From the NCBI RefSeq assembly GCF_014837295.1, contig NZ_JACYHB010000009.1, positions 95,432 to 159,431 of the forward strand: a DNA stretch of 64,000 nt, read 5' to 3'. The stretch is from Cellulosimicrobium arenosum. GTDB taxonomy: Bacteria > Actinomycetota > Actinomycetes > Actinomycetales > Cellulomonadaceae. This document shows, piece by piece, positions 10,329 through 18,142 of the stretch. The stretch's first letter is position 1, and each line of letters begins with the position of its first letter. The position numbers and the translations under genes are program-made. The notes beneath the pieces are model-generated. The model saw nothing but the letters and a program-made list of their open reading frames with translations. It did not search any database and had not been told where the DNA came from.

Positions 10329-11464
10329 GAGTGCTCCAGATCGTCACGCTGGTCAGCGCCGACGGGGCGTACGGAGGCCCCCTCACCGTCGCCCGGCTCC
10401 AGTCCCAGGAGCTGGCCCGCCGGGGCCACTCCGTGCACCTCGTCGCCGCGCGGGACACGGCGGGTGCGCTGGCTGCGCAGTCGTACCGGGTGACGCTCGC
10501 GGACGTGGCGTTCCGGCTCCCCGTGGGTCAGCACAGCGGCATCGTGGCGCCCGGTGTCCTCGCGGCGACAGGTCGGCTGCTGCGGGGAGCCGACGTCGTC
10601 CACGTCCACCTCGCTCGCGACCTCGTCACGCTGCCTGCGGCGGTCTCGACGCTCGGCAGCAGGACTCCGCTCGTCGTCCAGACGCACGGGATGGTCAAGC
10701 CCGACCCGCGCGCGAGCGCCTCTGCCCTCGACACCCTGGTGATGGGGCCCGTGCTGCGGCGTGCCGACGAACGGCTCGTCCTGACGACGGCGGACGCGGA
10801 GAACGTGCGGGCGGTCGCCGGCGCACCGCTGGCGACCCGTCGGATCCCGAACGGGGTCCCTGTCGCGAGCGGCGGCGCACGATGGGTCCCCGAGCACGAG
10901 CAGGAGGTGGTCTTCTGCTCGCGGTTGCACCCGCGGAAGCGCCCGGACGAGTTCGTGCGTCTCGCGCACGAGATGCGGGGACGCGGCTACCGCGGTCGGT
11001 TCACCGTCCTGGGTCCCGACGGCGGGAGCCTGGGTGCCGTGCGATCGCTCCGGGCGGAGCTCGCCGTCGACGACCTCGACATCGCCGGTGCCGTACCGCC
11101 GGACGACGTCGCAGCCCGGCTGTCGAAGGCCCAGGCGTTCGTGCTCCCGAGCCGGGACGAGCCCTATCCGATGGCCCTTCTCGAAGCGATGTCCCTCGGG
11201 CTGCCCTCGGTCATCAGCCGGACCACCGGGGTGTCCGAGCTGTTCGAACGGACGCGCGCGGCACTGGTGACGGACGCGAGCGCTGCGCAGATGGCCGACG
11301 CGCTGCTGCCGGTGCTGCGGGACGAGCGCCGGTGGGCCGAGCTCGCGCGCCGTGCCAGGTGCCAGGTCCAGGAGACGAACGGCATGGGTCGGGTGGGAGA
11401 CGTGCTCGACGAGGCGTACCGCGCGGCGCGCGACGAAGGAGTGAGGCATCGTGGACAGCACTGA
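10325..11464 (+). CDS. Glycosyltransferase, GT4 family (WcaL-like)
   Basis: 379 residues, GT-B. N-terminal domain: VTLVSADGAYGGPLTVARLQ, then VVHVHLARDL. C-terminal donor domain: FCSRLHPRKRPDEFVRLA, VLGPDGGSL and the diagnostic LPSRDEPYPMALLEAMSLG, the E-x7-E motif of family GT4 near residues 279-287. The GTG start overlaps the polymerase stop. Retaining transferase acting on the lipid-linked repeat; donor unknown. Its 3' end overlaps the acetyltransferase gene by 14 bases. Confidence 0.9.
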   Translation: MRVLQIVTLVSADGAYGGPLTVARLQSQELARRGHSVHLVAARDTAGALAAQSYRVTLADVAFRLPVGQHSGIVAPGVLAATGRLLRGADVVHVHLARDLVTLPAAVSTLGSRTPLVVQTHGMVKPDPRASASALDTLVMGPVLRRADERLVLTTADAENVRAVAGAPLATRRIPNGVPVASGGARWVPEHEQEVVFCSRLHPRKRPDEFVRLAHEMRGRGYRGRFTVLGPDGGSLGAVRSLRAELAVDDLDIAGAVPPDDVAARLSKAQAFVLPSRDEPYPMALLEAMSLGLPSVISRTTGVSELFERTRAALVTDASAAQMADALLPVLRDERRWAELARRARCQVQETNGMGRVGDVLDEAYRAARDEGVRHRGQH

Positions 11465-12131
11465 GGCACCTCCGGTCATCGACCTGGGAGCGGTGCCGGA
11501 GGCAGAGGTCGGCTGGGGCCGCTCGGCGCTCGTCGTCGCGCTGTGGCGCATCGTCGAGAGAACGCTGGTCACGAGCTCGGTCCAACCGAGCTCGGCGGTC
11601 CGTCGGGCGGCGCTGCGCGTCTTCGGCGCGGAGATCGGCCCGAGGGTGATCGTGAGGCCGCGGGTCCGTGTCCGCTTCCCGTGGAACCTGAGCGTCGGAG
11701 CCAACAGCTGGATCGGTGAAGGTGTCTGGATCAGCAACCGGGAGCGAGTCACCATCGGTCGGGACGCGGTCCTCTCGCAGGAGACGTTCGTGACGACGGG
11801 GAGCCACGCCCATCGCAGCGACATGAGAGTCGTCGCGTCACCCGTGACGATCGACGACGGGGCCTGGGTGACCGCGCGGTGCGTCGTCCTGGGCGGTTCC
11901 GTCGTCGGTCGTTCGGCTCTCGTGACACCGATGACGGTGGTCCAGGGCCGCGTGCCTGCAGGCAGCATGTTCGGCGCGCCGCCACCGAGGATCTTGGGCG
12001 ACCGTTTCGCGGCACCCGGTACGCCACGGGGAGCACGAGCGCGCGGGCAGGAGACGCGAGACCATGGGACGGGCAGCCGGCCGGTCGCGGCGAGCCCGCG
12101 GGGGAAGCAGGGGGACGATGGAACTTCGTGA
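11451..12131 (+). CDS. Hexapeptide-repeat acetyltransferase (WcaF-like)
   Basis: 226 residues. An N-terminal helical segment is followed by a left-handed beta-helix with imperfect hexapeptide repeats (GPRVIVRPRVRV, LSVGANSWIGEGVWISN, VTIGRDAVLSQETFVTTGSH). The His in TGSHAH is a candidate catalytic base. The order and spacing match putative colanic acid acetyltransferases that use acetyl-CoA to O-acetylate the polymer subunit. GTG start with GGAGTGAGG upstream. The C-terminus after about residue 190 is basic and low in complexity, and overlaps the start of the next gene. Confidence 0.82.
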   Translation: MDSTEAPPVIDLGAVPEAEVGWGRSALVVALWRIVERTLVTSSVQPSSAVRRAALRVFGAEIGPRVIVRPRVRVRFPWNLSVGANSWIGEGVWISNRERVTIGRDAVLSQETFVTTGSHAHRSDMRVVASPVTIDDGAWVTARCVVLGGSVVGRSALVTPMTVVQGRVPAGSMFGAPPPRILGDRFAAPGTPRGARARGQETRDHGTGSRPVAASPRGKQGDDGTS

Positions 12132-13710
12132 CTACGTGAACATCATCGTGAAGCGGTGGCCTGTCGCCGTCGTCGTCGCGTTGACGGGTGTCCTTCTCGC
12201 CGGCGCGGTCTCCTTGGCGGCCACGCCGACCTACTCGGCGCGGTCGCAGGTGTACGTGTCGGTCCAGGGCTCGGACAGCACGACCGATCTCCTGCAGGGT
12301 TCCAACTTCACGGTGCGTCAGGTGAAGTCGTACACGGAGCTCGTCTCGACCCCGCGCGTGCTCGATCCGGTGATCGAGGAGCTGGGACTCGCCGACGACG
12401 CCGCGTCGCTCGCGGAGCGGGTCGGCGCGGAGTCTCCGCTCGACACGTCGCTCATCAACGTCACCGCCACCGACGAGTCCCCACGGCTCGCCGCCGACGT
12501 CGCGAACGCGGTGGCAGGGTCGCTGGCGGACGTGGTCGCCGAGCTCGAGACGCCTGCGGCCGGCGGCGACTCCCCGGTGCAGATCAGCACGGTGCGCACG
12601 GCGACGGTGCCGCAGTCGCCGTCGTCTCCGAACCTCCGGCTGAACCTGGCGCTCGGCCTCGTGGTGGGTCTCGCGCTGGGGATCGGTCTGGCGGTGCTCC
12701 GCGAGCTCTTGGACACGCGCATCCGGTCGGCCGCCGACGTCGAGGCCGTCGCGAGCGCCCCCGTGCTGGGCATCATCGGGTACGAGGAAGACGCTCCCGA
12801 CCACCCGCTCATCGTGCAGGAGTCGCCACAGGCGCTCCGCGCCGAGGCGTTCCGGCGACTTCGTACCAACCTCCAGTTCCTCGAGCTCGACCAGCGCGCA
12901 CGAACTTTCGTCATGACGTCGGCACTGGCGGGGGAGGGCAAGACCACCACGAGCATCAACCTGGCGATCACGCTCGCCGACGCAGGACAGCGCGTCGTGC
13001 TCGTCGACGCGGACCTGCGTCGGCCCTCCGTCGCGAAGTACATGGGGATCGAGGGGTCGGTCGGCCTCACGACGGTCCTCATCGGCAGGGTCGCGCTCGA
13101 GGACGCCGTGCAGCCGTGGGGGAGCGGGACGCTCGACGTCGTCGCGGCGGGGCAGGTCCCGCCCAACCCGAGCGAGCTGCTGGGGTCGGAGGCCATGGCC
13201 GACCTCGTCGAGCGTCTCGGGACCGACTACGACGTCGTCGTGATCGACTCGCCGCCGCTCCTCCCGGTGACCGACGCCGCCATCCTCGCCCGGCGCTCGG
13301 GCGGCGCCATCCTCGTCACGGGTGCGGGCACGGTGCACCGCCAGCAGGTGGAGGGTGCGGTCGCGGCGCTGGAGACGGTCGGGGCCAGACTCCTGGGCGT
13401 CGTCGCCAACCGCGTCCCGCTCAAGGGCGCGGGCTCCGGCTCGTACGGGTACTCGTACTACGAGTACACCAGCCGGCCGGTGCAGCCGGCGCGGCGGCGG
13501 GCGGAGCCCGCGCACGGGAGCCGGCGGAGCCTTCGCAGGCTGCTCCGGACCGACCGACAGGCCCCGCCGTCGTCGGCACCGGACGGGCCGGCCCCGGCAG
13601 ACGCCGCGCCGGCCGAGATGCCCGCGGCAGAGCGCGTGCCCGCGGGGTCGTCCCCGTTCGTGCCCACGACGTCGTTCGACGAGGTCGTCGCGCCCCGCAC
13701 CGGGCGCTGA
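12118..13710 (+). CDS. Wzz/BY-kinase fusion: chain-length regulator with tyrosine kinase
   Basis: 530 residues. The N-terminal Wzz domain has a membrane helix at about residues 15-35 and a second at about 178-198 flanking an extracellular part. A cytoplasmic BY-kinase domain follows: Walker A GEGKTTTS (residues 272-279), A' VVLVDADLRRP and Walker B VVVIDSPPLLPVTDA. Right after the kinase is a Tyr cluster, SYGYSYYEYTS, with tyrosines at 443, 445, 447, 448 and 450, the expected autophosphorylation site. A basic Pro/Ala-rich tail of about 75 residues ends the protein. Start ATG 12118 (MELRDYVNIIVKRWP) follows GGGGGAC; an in-frame ATG at 12064 would add an unlikely basic leader. It controls polymer length through phosphorylation cycling. 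No cognate phosphatase is in the window. Confidence 0.93.
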   Translation: MELRDYVNIIVKRWPVAVVVALTGVLLAGAVSLAATPTYSARSQVYVSVQGSDSTTDLLQGSNFTVRQVKSYTELVSTPRVLDPVIEELGLADDAASLAERVGAESPLDTSLINVTATDESPRLAADVANAVAGSLADVVAELETPAAGGDSPVQISTVRTATVPQSPSSPNLRLNLALGLVVGLALGIGLAVLRELLDTRIRSAADVEAVASAPVLGIIGYEEDAPDHPLIVQESPQALRAEAFRRLRTNLQFLELDQRARTFVMTSALAGEGKTTTSINLAITLADAGQRVVLVDADLRRPSVAKYMGIEGSVGLTTVLIGRVALEDAVQPWGSGTLDVVAAGQVPPNPSELLGSEAMADLVERLGTDYDVVVIDSPPLLPVTDAAILARRSGGAILVTGAGTVHRQQVEGAVAALETVGARLLGVVANRVPLKGAGSGSYGYSYYEYTSRPVQPARRRAEPAHGSRRSLRRLLRTDRQAPPSSAPDGPAPADAAPAEMPAAERVPAGSSPFVPTTSFDEVVAPRTGR

Positions 13711-13718
13711 GTACCACC

Positions 13719-13759
13719 GGCCGCAATGCGGCCACCGTGGCACGCAGGGGGTGTGCCAC
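13719..13759 (+). terminator. Two consecutive hairpins between wzz/kinase and ugd
   Basis: GGCCGC-AAT-GCGGCC (13719-13733) is followed at once by GTGGCAC-N9-GTGCCAC (13737-13759). Neither has a run of T after it. They may act as a leaky terminator, an attenuator or an mRNA-stability element that separates the ugd transcript level from the upstream genes. Confidence 0.5.
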
Positions 13760-13779
13760 GAATCAGTGCAGGGGGAGAC

Positions 13780-15096
13780 ATGAAGATCTCGGTCATCGGT
13801 TGCGGCTACCTCGGCGCCGTCCACGCGGCGTGCATGGCGACGCTCGGCCACGACGTCGTCGGCGTGGACGTCGACGCGGGCAGGGTGGCGGAGCTGACTG
13901 CCGGCCGCGCACCCTTCTACGAGCCCGGACTGCCGGACCTGCTCGCCGAGGCGGGCGCGACCGGACGGATCACGTTCACCACGGACGTCATGGCAGCTGC
14001 CGACGCGGCCGTGCACTTCCTGTGCGTGGGCACTCCGCAGCGCGCCGACTCCTACGCGGCGGACCTGACGTACGTCGACGCCGCGTTTCGTTCCTTGCTG
14101 CCGCATCTCGGCCCCGAGGCGCTGGTGGCGGGCAAGTCCACGGTGCCCGTCGGCACCGCGGACCGTCTCGCCGCGGAGCTGTCCGGCGTCCGACCGGACG
14201 CCGCCCTGGTCTGGAACCCGGAGTTCTTGCGCGAGGGGTTCGCGGTCCAGGACACGCTGCGTCCTGACCGCCTGGTCTACGGGGTGCCCGACGACGATGC
14301 GCGGGGACGTGCTGTCGACCTCCTCGACGAGGTGTACGCGACACCGATCGCGGAGGGCACGCCGAGGCTCGTGACGGACCGGCCGACGGCAGAGCTCGTC
14401 AAGGTCGCGGCCAACTCGTTCCTCGCGACGAAGATCTCGTTCATCAACGCGATGGCGGAGCTGTGCGAGGTCGCGGGCGGAGACGTCACGCAGCTCGCCG
14501 ACGCGATCGGTCTCGACGAGCGGATCGGTCGCCGGTTCCTCAACGCCGGGCTGGGCTTCGGTGGGGGATGCCTGCCCAAGGACATCCGCGCCTTCATGGC
14601 GCGTGCCGAGGAGCTGCACGCGGACCCCGCGGTCGGCTTCCTGCGCGAGGTGGACTCGATCAACCTGCGGCGCAGAGAGCGCATGGTCGACCTGACGGTC
14701 GGCGTGCTCGACGGGCGTCCGCTCGCAGGCGCACGGATCGCGGTGCTCGGCGCGGCCTTCAAACCCGACAGCGACGACGTGCGGGACTCCCCGGCCCTCG
14801 ACGTCGCGGAACGTCTGCACGCCCGGAGCGCGCGCGTCGTGGTGACCGACCCGCAGGCGGTCGCGAACGCGCGCCGCAAGGCACCGCACCTGCGCTACGC
14901 GGACTCCGTCGAGGAGGCGGTCGACGGCGTGGACGCGGTCCTGGTCCTCACCGAGTGGCGCGAGTACCGCGATCTCGACCCCGGCAAGCTCTTCGGGCTC
15001 GTCGCCGCGCCGCGCGTGGTCGACGGCCGCAACGCGCTCGACGCCGACACCTGGCGCGCGGCCGGGTGGGTCTATCGAGCCCTCGGGAGGCCGTGA
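13780..15096 (+). CDS. ugd: UDP-glucose 6-dehydrogenase
   Basis: 438 residues. Oxidises UDP-glucose twice with NAD to UDP-glucuronate. NAD-binding motif GCGYLGAVHAACMATLGH at residue 7; catalytic Cys in GLGFGGGCLPKDIRAF near residue 262; KSTVPVGTA, NPEFLREG and the C-terminal GAAFKPDSDDVRDSPA are all family signatures. Start ATG 13780 lies behind GGGGGAG; the upstream ATG at 13726 reads through the hairpins and is rejected. It indicates glucuronic acid in the polymer, as in colanic acid. The gene overlaps the next one by GTGA. Confidence 0.96.
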   Translation: MKISVIGCGYLGAVHAACMATLGHDVVGVDVDAGRVAELTAGRAPFYEPGLPDLLAEAGATGRITFTTDVMAAADAAVHFLCVGTPQRADSYAADLTYVDAAFRSLLPHLGPEALVAGKSTVPVGTADRLAAELSGVRPDAALVWNPEFLREGFAVQDTLRPDRLVYGVPDDDARGRAVDLLDEVYATPIAEGTPRLVTDRPTAELVKVAANSFLATKISFINAMAELCEVAGGDVTQLADAIGLDERIGRRFLNAGLGFGGGCLPKDIRAFMARAEELHADPAVGFLREVDSINLRRRERMVDLTVGVLDGRPLAGARIAVLGAAFKPDSDDVRDSPALDVAERLHARSARVVVTDPQAVANARRKAPHLRYADSVEEAVDGVDAVLVLTEWREYRDLDPGKLFGLVAAPRVVDGRNALDADTWRAAGWVYRALGRP

Positions 15097-15620
15097 ACGT
15101 GCTCCGGAGGGCTGCGGTCCGGGTGACGCTATGCGTCGCGCTCGTCGCGGGCTGTGGGGTGCAGGACCCCCGGCATGATGCGCCGCGCGGGGGGAGCGGG
15201 CCGCCGTCGGGCGAAGACGCGCTCGTGCTCGAGCCGACGGATCCGGCGCGCTACGCCGCGCTCGTCGTCTCGGAGACGAACGAGCTCCGTGCCGGCACGG
15301 ACTCCCCGGAGCTGACGACCGACGTCTGCGCCACCGAGGCGGCGACGGCCCGGGCCGAGCAGCTCGTGGGGCGGTCGGAGCTCGACCACGCCCCGCTGGA
15401 CGACGTGATCGCGTCGTGCGCACCACCCGGGGGCACTGCGGCGGAGAACCTCAGCCGCGCCGCGGCGAGCCCGGCGCAGGTCGTGGAGGCCTGGGACGGT
15501 TCGCCGGGGCACCGCGCGAACCTGCTCGACCCGGCGCTGACGCGGGTCGGCGTCGGGTGCGTGGTCGACACGACGACGGGGCCAGAGCAGATGCTCTGCT
15601 CGCAGGTCTTCCTCGGCTGA
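15093..15620 (+). CDS. CAP/SCP-domain lipoprotein
   Basis: 175 residues. The signal peptide ends in a lipobox (VAGC), so the mature protein should be lipid-anchored outside. A CAP (SCP/PR1/YkwD) domain follows: an ETNELRA helix, a helix containing the first metal/active His region (ELDHAPLDD), GTAAENL, and the PGHRANLLDPALTRVGVG signature. Four or more Cys in the mature part could form disulfides. GTG start overlaps ugd by GTGA (a second GTG is at 15099). Role unknown; such domains occur in cell-envelope proteins of Gram-positives. Coupling to ugd suggests an envelope role along with the polysaccharide. Confidence 0.85.
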   Translation: MNVLRRAAVRVTLCVALVAGCGVQDPRHDAPRGGSGPPSGEDALVLEPTDPARYAALVVSETNELRAGTDSPELTTDVCATEAATARAEQLVGRSELDHAPLDDVIASCAPPGGTAAENLSRAAASPAQVVEAWDGSPGHRANLLDPALTRVGVGCVVDTTTGPEQMLCSQVFLG

Positions 15621-15678
15621 GGCAGCGAGGCGCCGAGGAGTCGGTCCGTCGACACGCCGTGAGATTGCTGCCTCCCGC

Positions 15679-15691
15679 TAGAGTGTGCGCG
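15679..15691 (+). promoter_or_regulatory. -10 element of a leaderless gene
   Basis: TAGAGT at 15679-15684 is followed by exactly six bases and a GTG at 15691, so transcription would start at the start codon. This spacing recurs at many other genes in the window and was used to choose the start of the next gene. Confidence 0.55.
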
Positions 15692-16302
15692 TGCTGAGCA
15701 TGGACGAGGTCGTCGAGCGGGCCGCGCGGACCCGGCGTCGCCGACGAGCGGCGGTCTGGATCGCCGCCGTCCTGGCGGTGCTGGTGCTCCTCGGCGTCGT
15801 CGTCTGGCAGGTCGTCGCACGCACGGCACGTCTCGAACCCGGTTCCCTGAGCTGGTGGGATGGGCCGACGGTCGCGTCGTGCGCGATCCGCGACGACGAG
15901 CCGGCGGCGAACGTGGTCGGGTCGCAGGACCCCGAGGCGCGTGTCGTCTACTCCGTGCGGAACCCGAACAGGGTCGCCGTCCGGCTCACCGCAGGCGACG
16001 ACGTGCTGCGCTTCCAGCGTGAGCTGTTCGACCCGACCGGGGACTTCCAGGGCGCCCCGTCGGAGGACCTGGTGGACAGTGTCGTCGTCCCGCCGGGGGA
16101 GGAGGCGTTCGTCCAGCTCGAGCCCGACATGTCCGGGTCGTGGATCTCTGGTAGCTACGTGTCCCTGTCGCTGGGGTTCGACGTGCTGGGGATCGAGCGG
16201 AGCGAGAGCCTGGCGATCGACCCGGTGGTGCTGCTCGTGAACGGGTCGAGCGCGGACGCCACGCTCGTCGCGGAAGCCACCCTCGAGGGCTGCGGGACCT
16301 AG
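15691..16302 (+). CDS. One-pass membrane protein of unknown function
   Basis: 203 residues from GTG 15691; GTG 15685 and ATG 15700 are alternatives. A basic N-terminus (RTRRRRRAA) and a single helix (about residues 22-45) are followed by an extracytoplasmic part of about 155 residues that is predicted mostly beta-strand, with two Cys (SCAIRD and the C-terminal EGCGT) that could pair. The fold might be Ig-like. I do not recognise a named family. It is not obviously part of the polysaccharide operon because it has its own -10 element. Confidence 0.7.
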   Translation: MLSMDEVVERAARTRRRRRAAVWIAAVLAVLVLLGVVVWQVVARTARLEPGSLSWWDGPTVASCAIRDDEPAANVVGSQDPEARVVYSVRNPNRVAVRLTAGDDVLRFQRELFDPTGDFQGAPSEDLVDSVVVPPGEEAFVQLEPDMSGSWISGSYVSLSLGFDVLGIERSESLAIDPVVLLVNGSSADATLVAEATLEGCGT

Positions 16303-16324
16303 CCCGCGGGGTAGCAGCGTGCAC

Positions 16325-17560
16325 TCACGAGGTGAAGCCTTCGAGCTCCGCCCGCTCCACCGGGCCGTCGCGCAGGATCAGGGCCTTGACGTCGTCCATG
16401 CGTTCCCACACGTTGACGGCCATCGCGGCCTCGACCCGGCCGTCCGAGACCCAGAACGCGACGAGCTCGTGGTCGGCGACCGAGCCGCTGACCACGAGCT
16501 CGTCGTAGGCCTCGGGGCCGGCGACGAACCCGAGGTACTCCATGCCGACGTCGTACTGGTCGGAGAAGAAGTAGGGCAGCTCCCGGTACGGCTCGGCGGC
16601 GCCGAGCATCGCGCGCGCGGCGTGCGGGCCCTGGTTGAGCGCCGTCGCCCAGTGCTCGACCCGGATCGACCGTCCGTAGCGGGCAGACGGCACGCTCGCG
16701 ACGTCGCCGGCGACGAACACGTCCGGGTCGGTGGTCTGGAGCGTCGCGGACGCGACGATCCCGCCCGTCGCCGAGTCGAGCCCGAGGCCGGCGGCCGCCG
16801 CGGTCCCGACGTTCGGCGCCGCGCCGACGGCGACGAGCACGACGTCGGCCTCGACGTGGGTCCCGTCCGCGAGCGCCACCCCGGTGGCGCGGCCCCGGAC
16901 GCCCGTGATCGCCGTCGCCTCGGCGCGCCGGTGCAGGTGCACCCCGCGCTCCGCGTGGAGCTGCCCGTAGAGCTCGCCCATCTCCGGGCCCAGGACGCGC
17001 TCGAGCGGGTGGGCACCGCGCCCGACGACGCTCACGTCGAGTCCCTTCGACCGCGCGGACGCCGCGACCTCGAGCCCGATCCACCCGTCCCCGACGATCG
17101 CGAGGCGCCCTGCACCCGTGCGCGACGACGTGTCGAGCGCGGCAGCGAGCCGCTCGCTGTCGTCGACCGTGCGCAGGCTGTGCACACCGTCCAGGTCGGT
17201 TCCCGGGACGGGGGGAGTGCGCGGTGCGGAGCCGGTCGCGAGCAGCAGGCGGTCGTACGCCAGGCTCCGCCCGTCGTCGAGCGCGACGCGGTGCGCGGCC
17301 GGGTCGAGTCCCGCCGCGGTCACCCCGGTCAGGAGCTCGACGTCGTGGTCGGCGTACCAGGCCGCGTCGAGCGGGAAGATGCTCTCGCGCCCCACCTCGC
17401 CACGCAGGTAGTCCTTCGACAGCGGGGGTCGTTCGTACGGCCGGTGCCGCTCGTGCCCGACGACGGTCAACCCGCCTCCGTAGCCCTCCTCGCGGAGCGT
17501 CTCGGTGGCCTTGGCGGCGGCGAGCCCGCCCCCGACGACGACGACGTTCTCGATGCTCAC
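16325..17560 (-). CDS. FAD-dependent NAD(P)H oxidoreductase (ferredoxin reductase-like)
   Basis: 411 residues. FAD motif VVVVGGGLAAAKATETL at the N-terminus, PPLSKDYLRGE, second dinucleotide fold LAIVGDGWIGLEVAASA near residue 150, and VFVAGDVASVP near residue 275. A C-terminal reductase domain (YFFSDQYDVGMEYLGF) follows. This is the layout of rubredoxin/putidaredoxin reductases and AIF-like proteins. Start GTG 17560 has GGAGG five bases upstream; the longer open frame to 17770 is rejected. No ferredoxin gene is adjacent, so the electron partner is unknown. Confidence 0.9.
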   Translation of the reverse strand: MSIENVVVVGGGLAAAKATETLREEGYGGGLTVVGHERHRPYERPPLSKDYLRGEVGRESIFPLDAAWYADHDVELLTGVTAAGLDPAAHRVALDDGRSLAYDRLLLATGSAPRTPPVPGTDLDGVHSLRTVDDSERLAAALDTSSRTGAGRLAIVGDGWIGLEVAASARSKGLDVSVVGRGAHPLERVLGPEMGELYGQLHAERGVHLHRRAEATAITGVRGRATGVALADGTHVEADVVLVAVGAAPNVGTAAAAGLGLDSATGGIVASATLQTTDPDVFVAGDVASVPSARYGRSIRVEHWATALNQGPHAARAMLGAAEPYRELPYFFSDQYDVGMEYLGFVAGPEAYDELVVSGSVADHELVAFWVSDGRVEAAMAVNVWERMDDVKALILRDGPVERAELEGFTS

Positions 17561-17884
17561 GGCAACCTCCAGGTGGCGGGCGGTCGTCTCAGTCTGGTAG
17601 CCCTGGTCCGCGCGCGCCCGGCGTAGGGTCGTCAGGCGTCGAGCCCGGCCCGCCACGTGTCGAGGAGCCGTGCGACTGCGCGCGTGTGTGAGCGTGGCGG
17701 ACCGCGGAAGCGTGGTGACGATCGAGCAAGTCTGCCCGGGCCCGAGGACCGCCCATCGTGTGGCGCGCACGCGTCGAACGCATCAAGCCTCCGGCCCGGC
17801 CCGGCCCGGCCCGGCCCGGCCCGGCCCGGTGCGGTGCGGTGCGAGGTCGAGCCGGACGCAGCCCAGCCAGGGGAGCGGGAACGA
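17561..17884. other. Non-coding region with pentamer repeat
   Basis: No credible gene. It holds the upstream region of the FAD reductase and, at 17791-17829, about eight tandem copies of a 5-base GGCCC/CCCGG unit, followed by three copies of a GTGCG-like unit (17829-17843). The stretch ends against the tRNA terminator. Confidence 0.7.
17791..17843. repeat. GGCCC pentanucleotide tandem repeat
   Basis: Perfect 5-bp repeat of about 39 bases, then a degenerate GTGCG run. It is not inside a gene. It could vary in copy number by slippage and could fold into strong hairpins. It lies roughly 100 bases downstream of the tRNA-Pro 3' end. Confidence 0.85.
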
Positions 17885-17930
17885 CAAGAGGCTCTCTGCG
17901 CAGCGTTTCCGCTGCTCAGAGAGCCTCTTG
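17885..17930 (-). terminator. Intrinsic terminator of tRNA-Pro
   Basis: A 14-bp perfect stem (CAAGAGGCTCTCTG with its complement at 17917-17930) is extended by an inner GCAGCG/CGCTGC pairing around TTTC. It lies six bases beyond the tRNA 3' end on the minus strand. The first arm ends AAGAGGC..., so the read-out is only weakly T-rich (CTCTTG-type). Confidence 0.75.
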
Positions 17931-17932
17931 GT

Positions 17933-18009
<77 letters not shown>

Positions 18010-18142
18010 AGTGCCGACCACGCGTCGTCGGGCACCGCGAACGATGCTCTTCTGCGTGGGAAGCCTGCTCAGAATAGCCCACGGGTGGCCCTAGGACGAA
18101 ACCGGCCCGTGGTGACGTGGACGACGCTCGCGGACCGCCCTC

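Noticed and set aside
11749..15426. Open frame of 1225 codons on the minus strand
   Set aside because: It lies antisense to the acetyltransferase, Wzz/kinase, ugd and CAP genes, is composed mostly of Arg, Pro and Ala, and has no recognisable domain. Typical GC-rich shadow frame.
17561..17770. N-terminal extension of the FAD reductase
   Set aside because: The extension is Arg/Thr-rich, and the GTG at 17560 has GGAGG at proper spacing directly before the FAD motif.
17791..17843. Possible CRISPR-like array
   Set aside because: Units are 5 bases without spacers; this is a simple sequence repeat.
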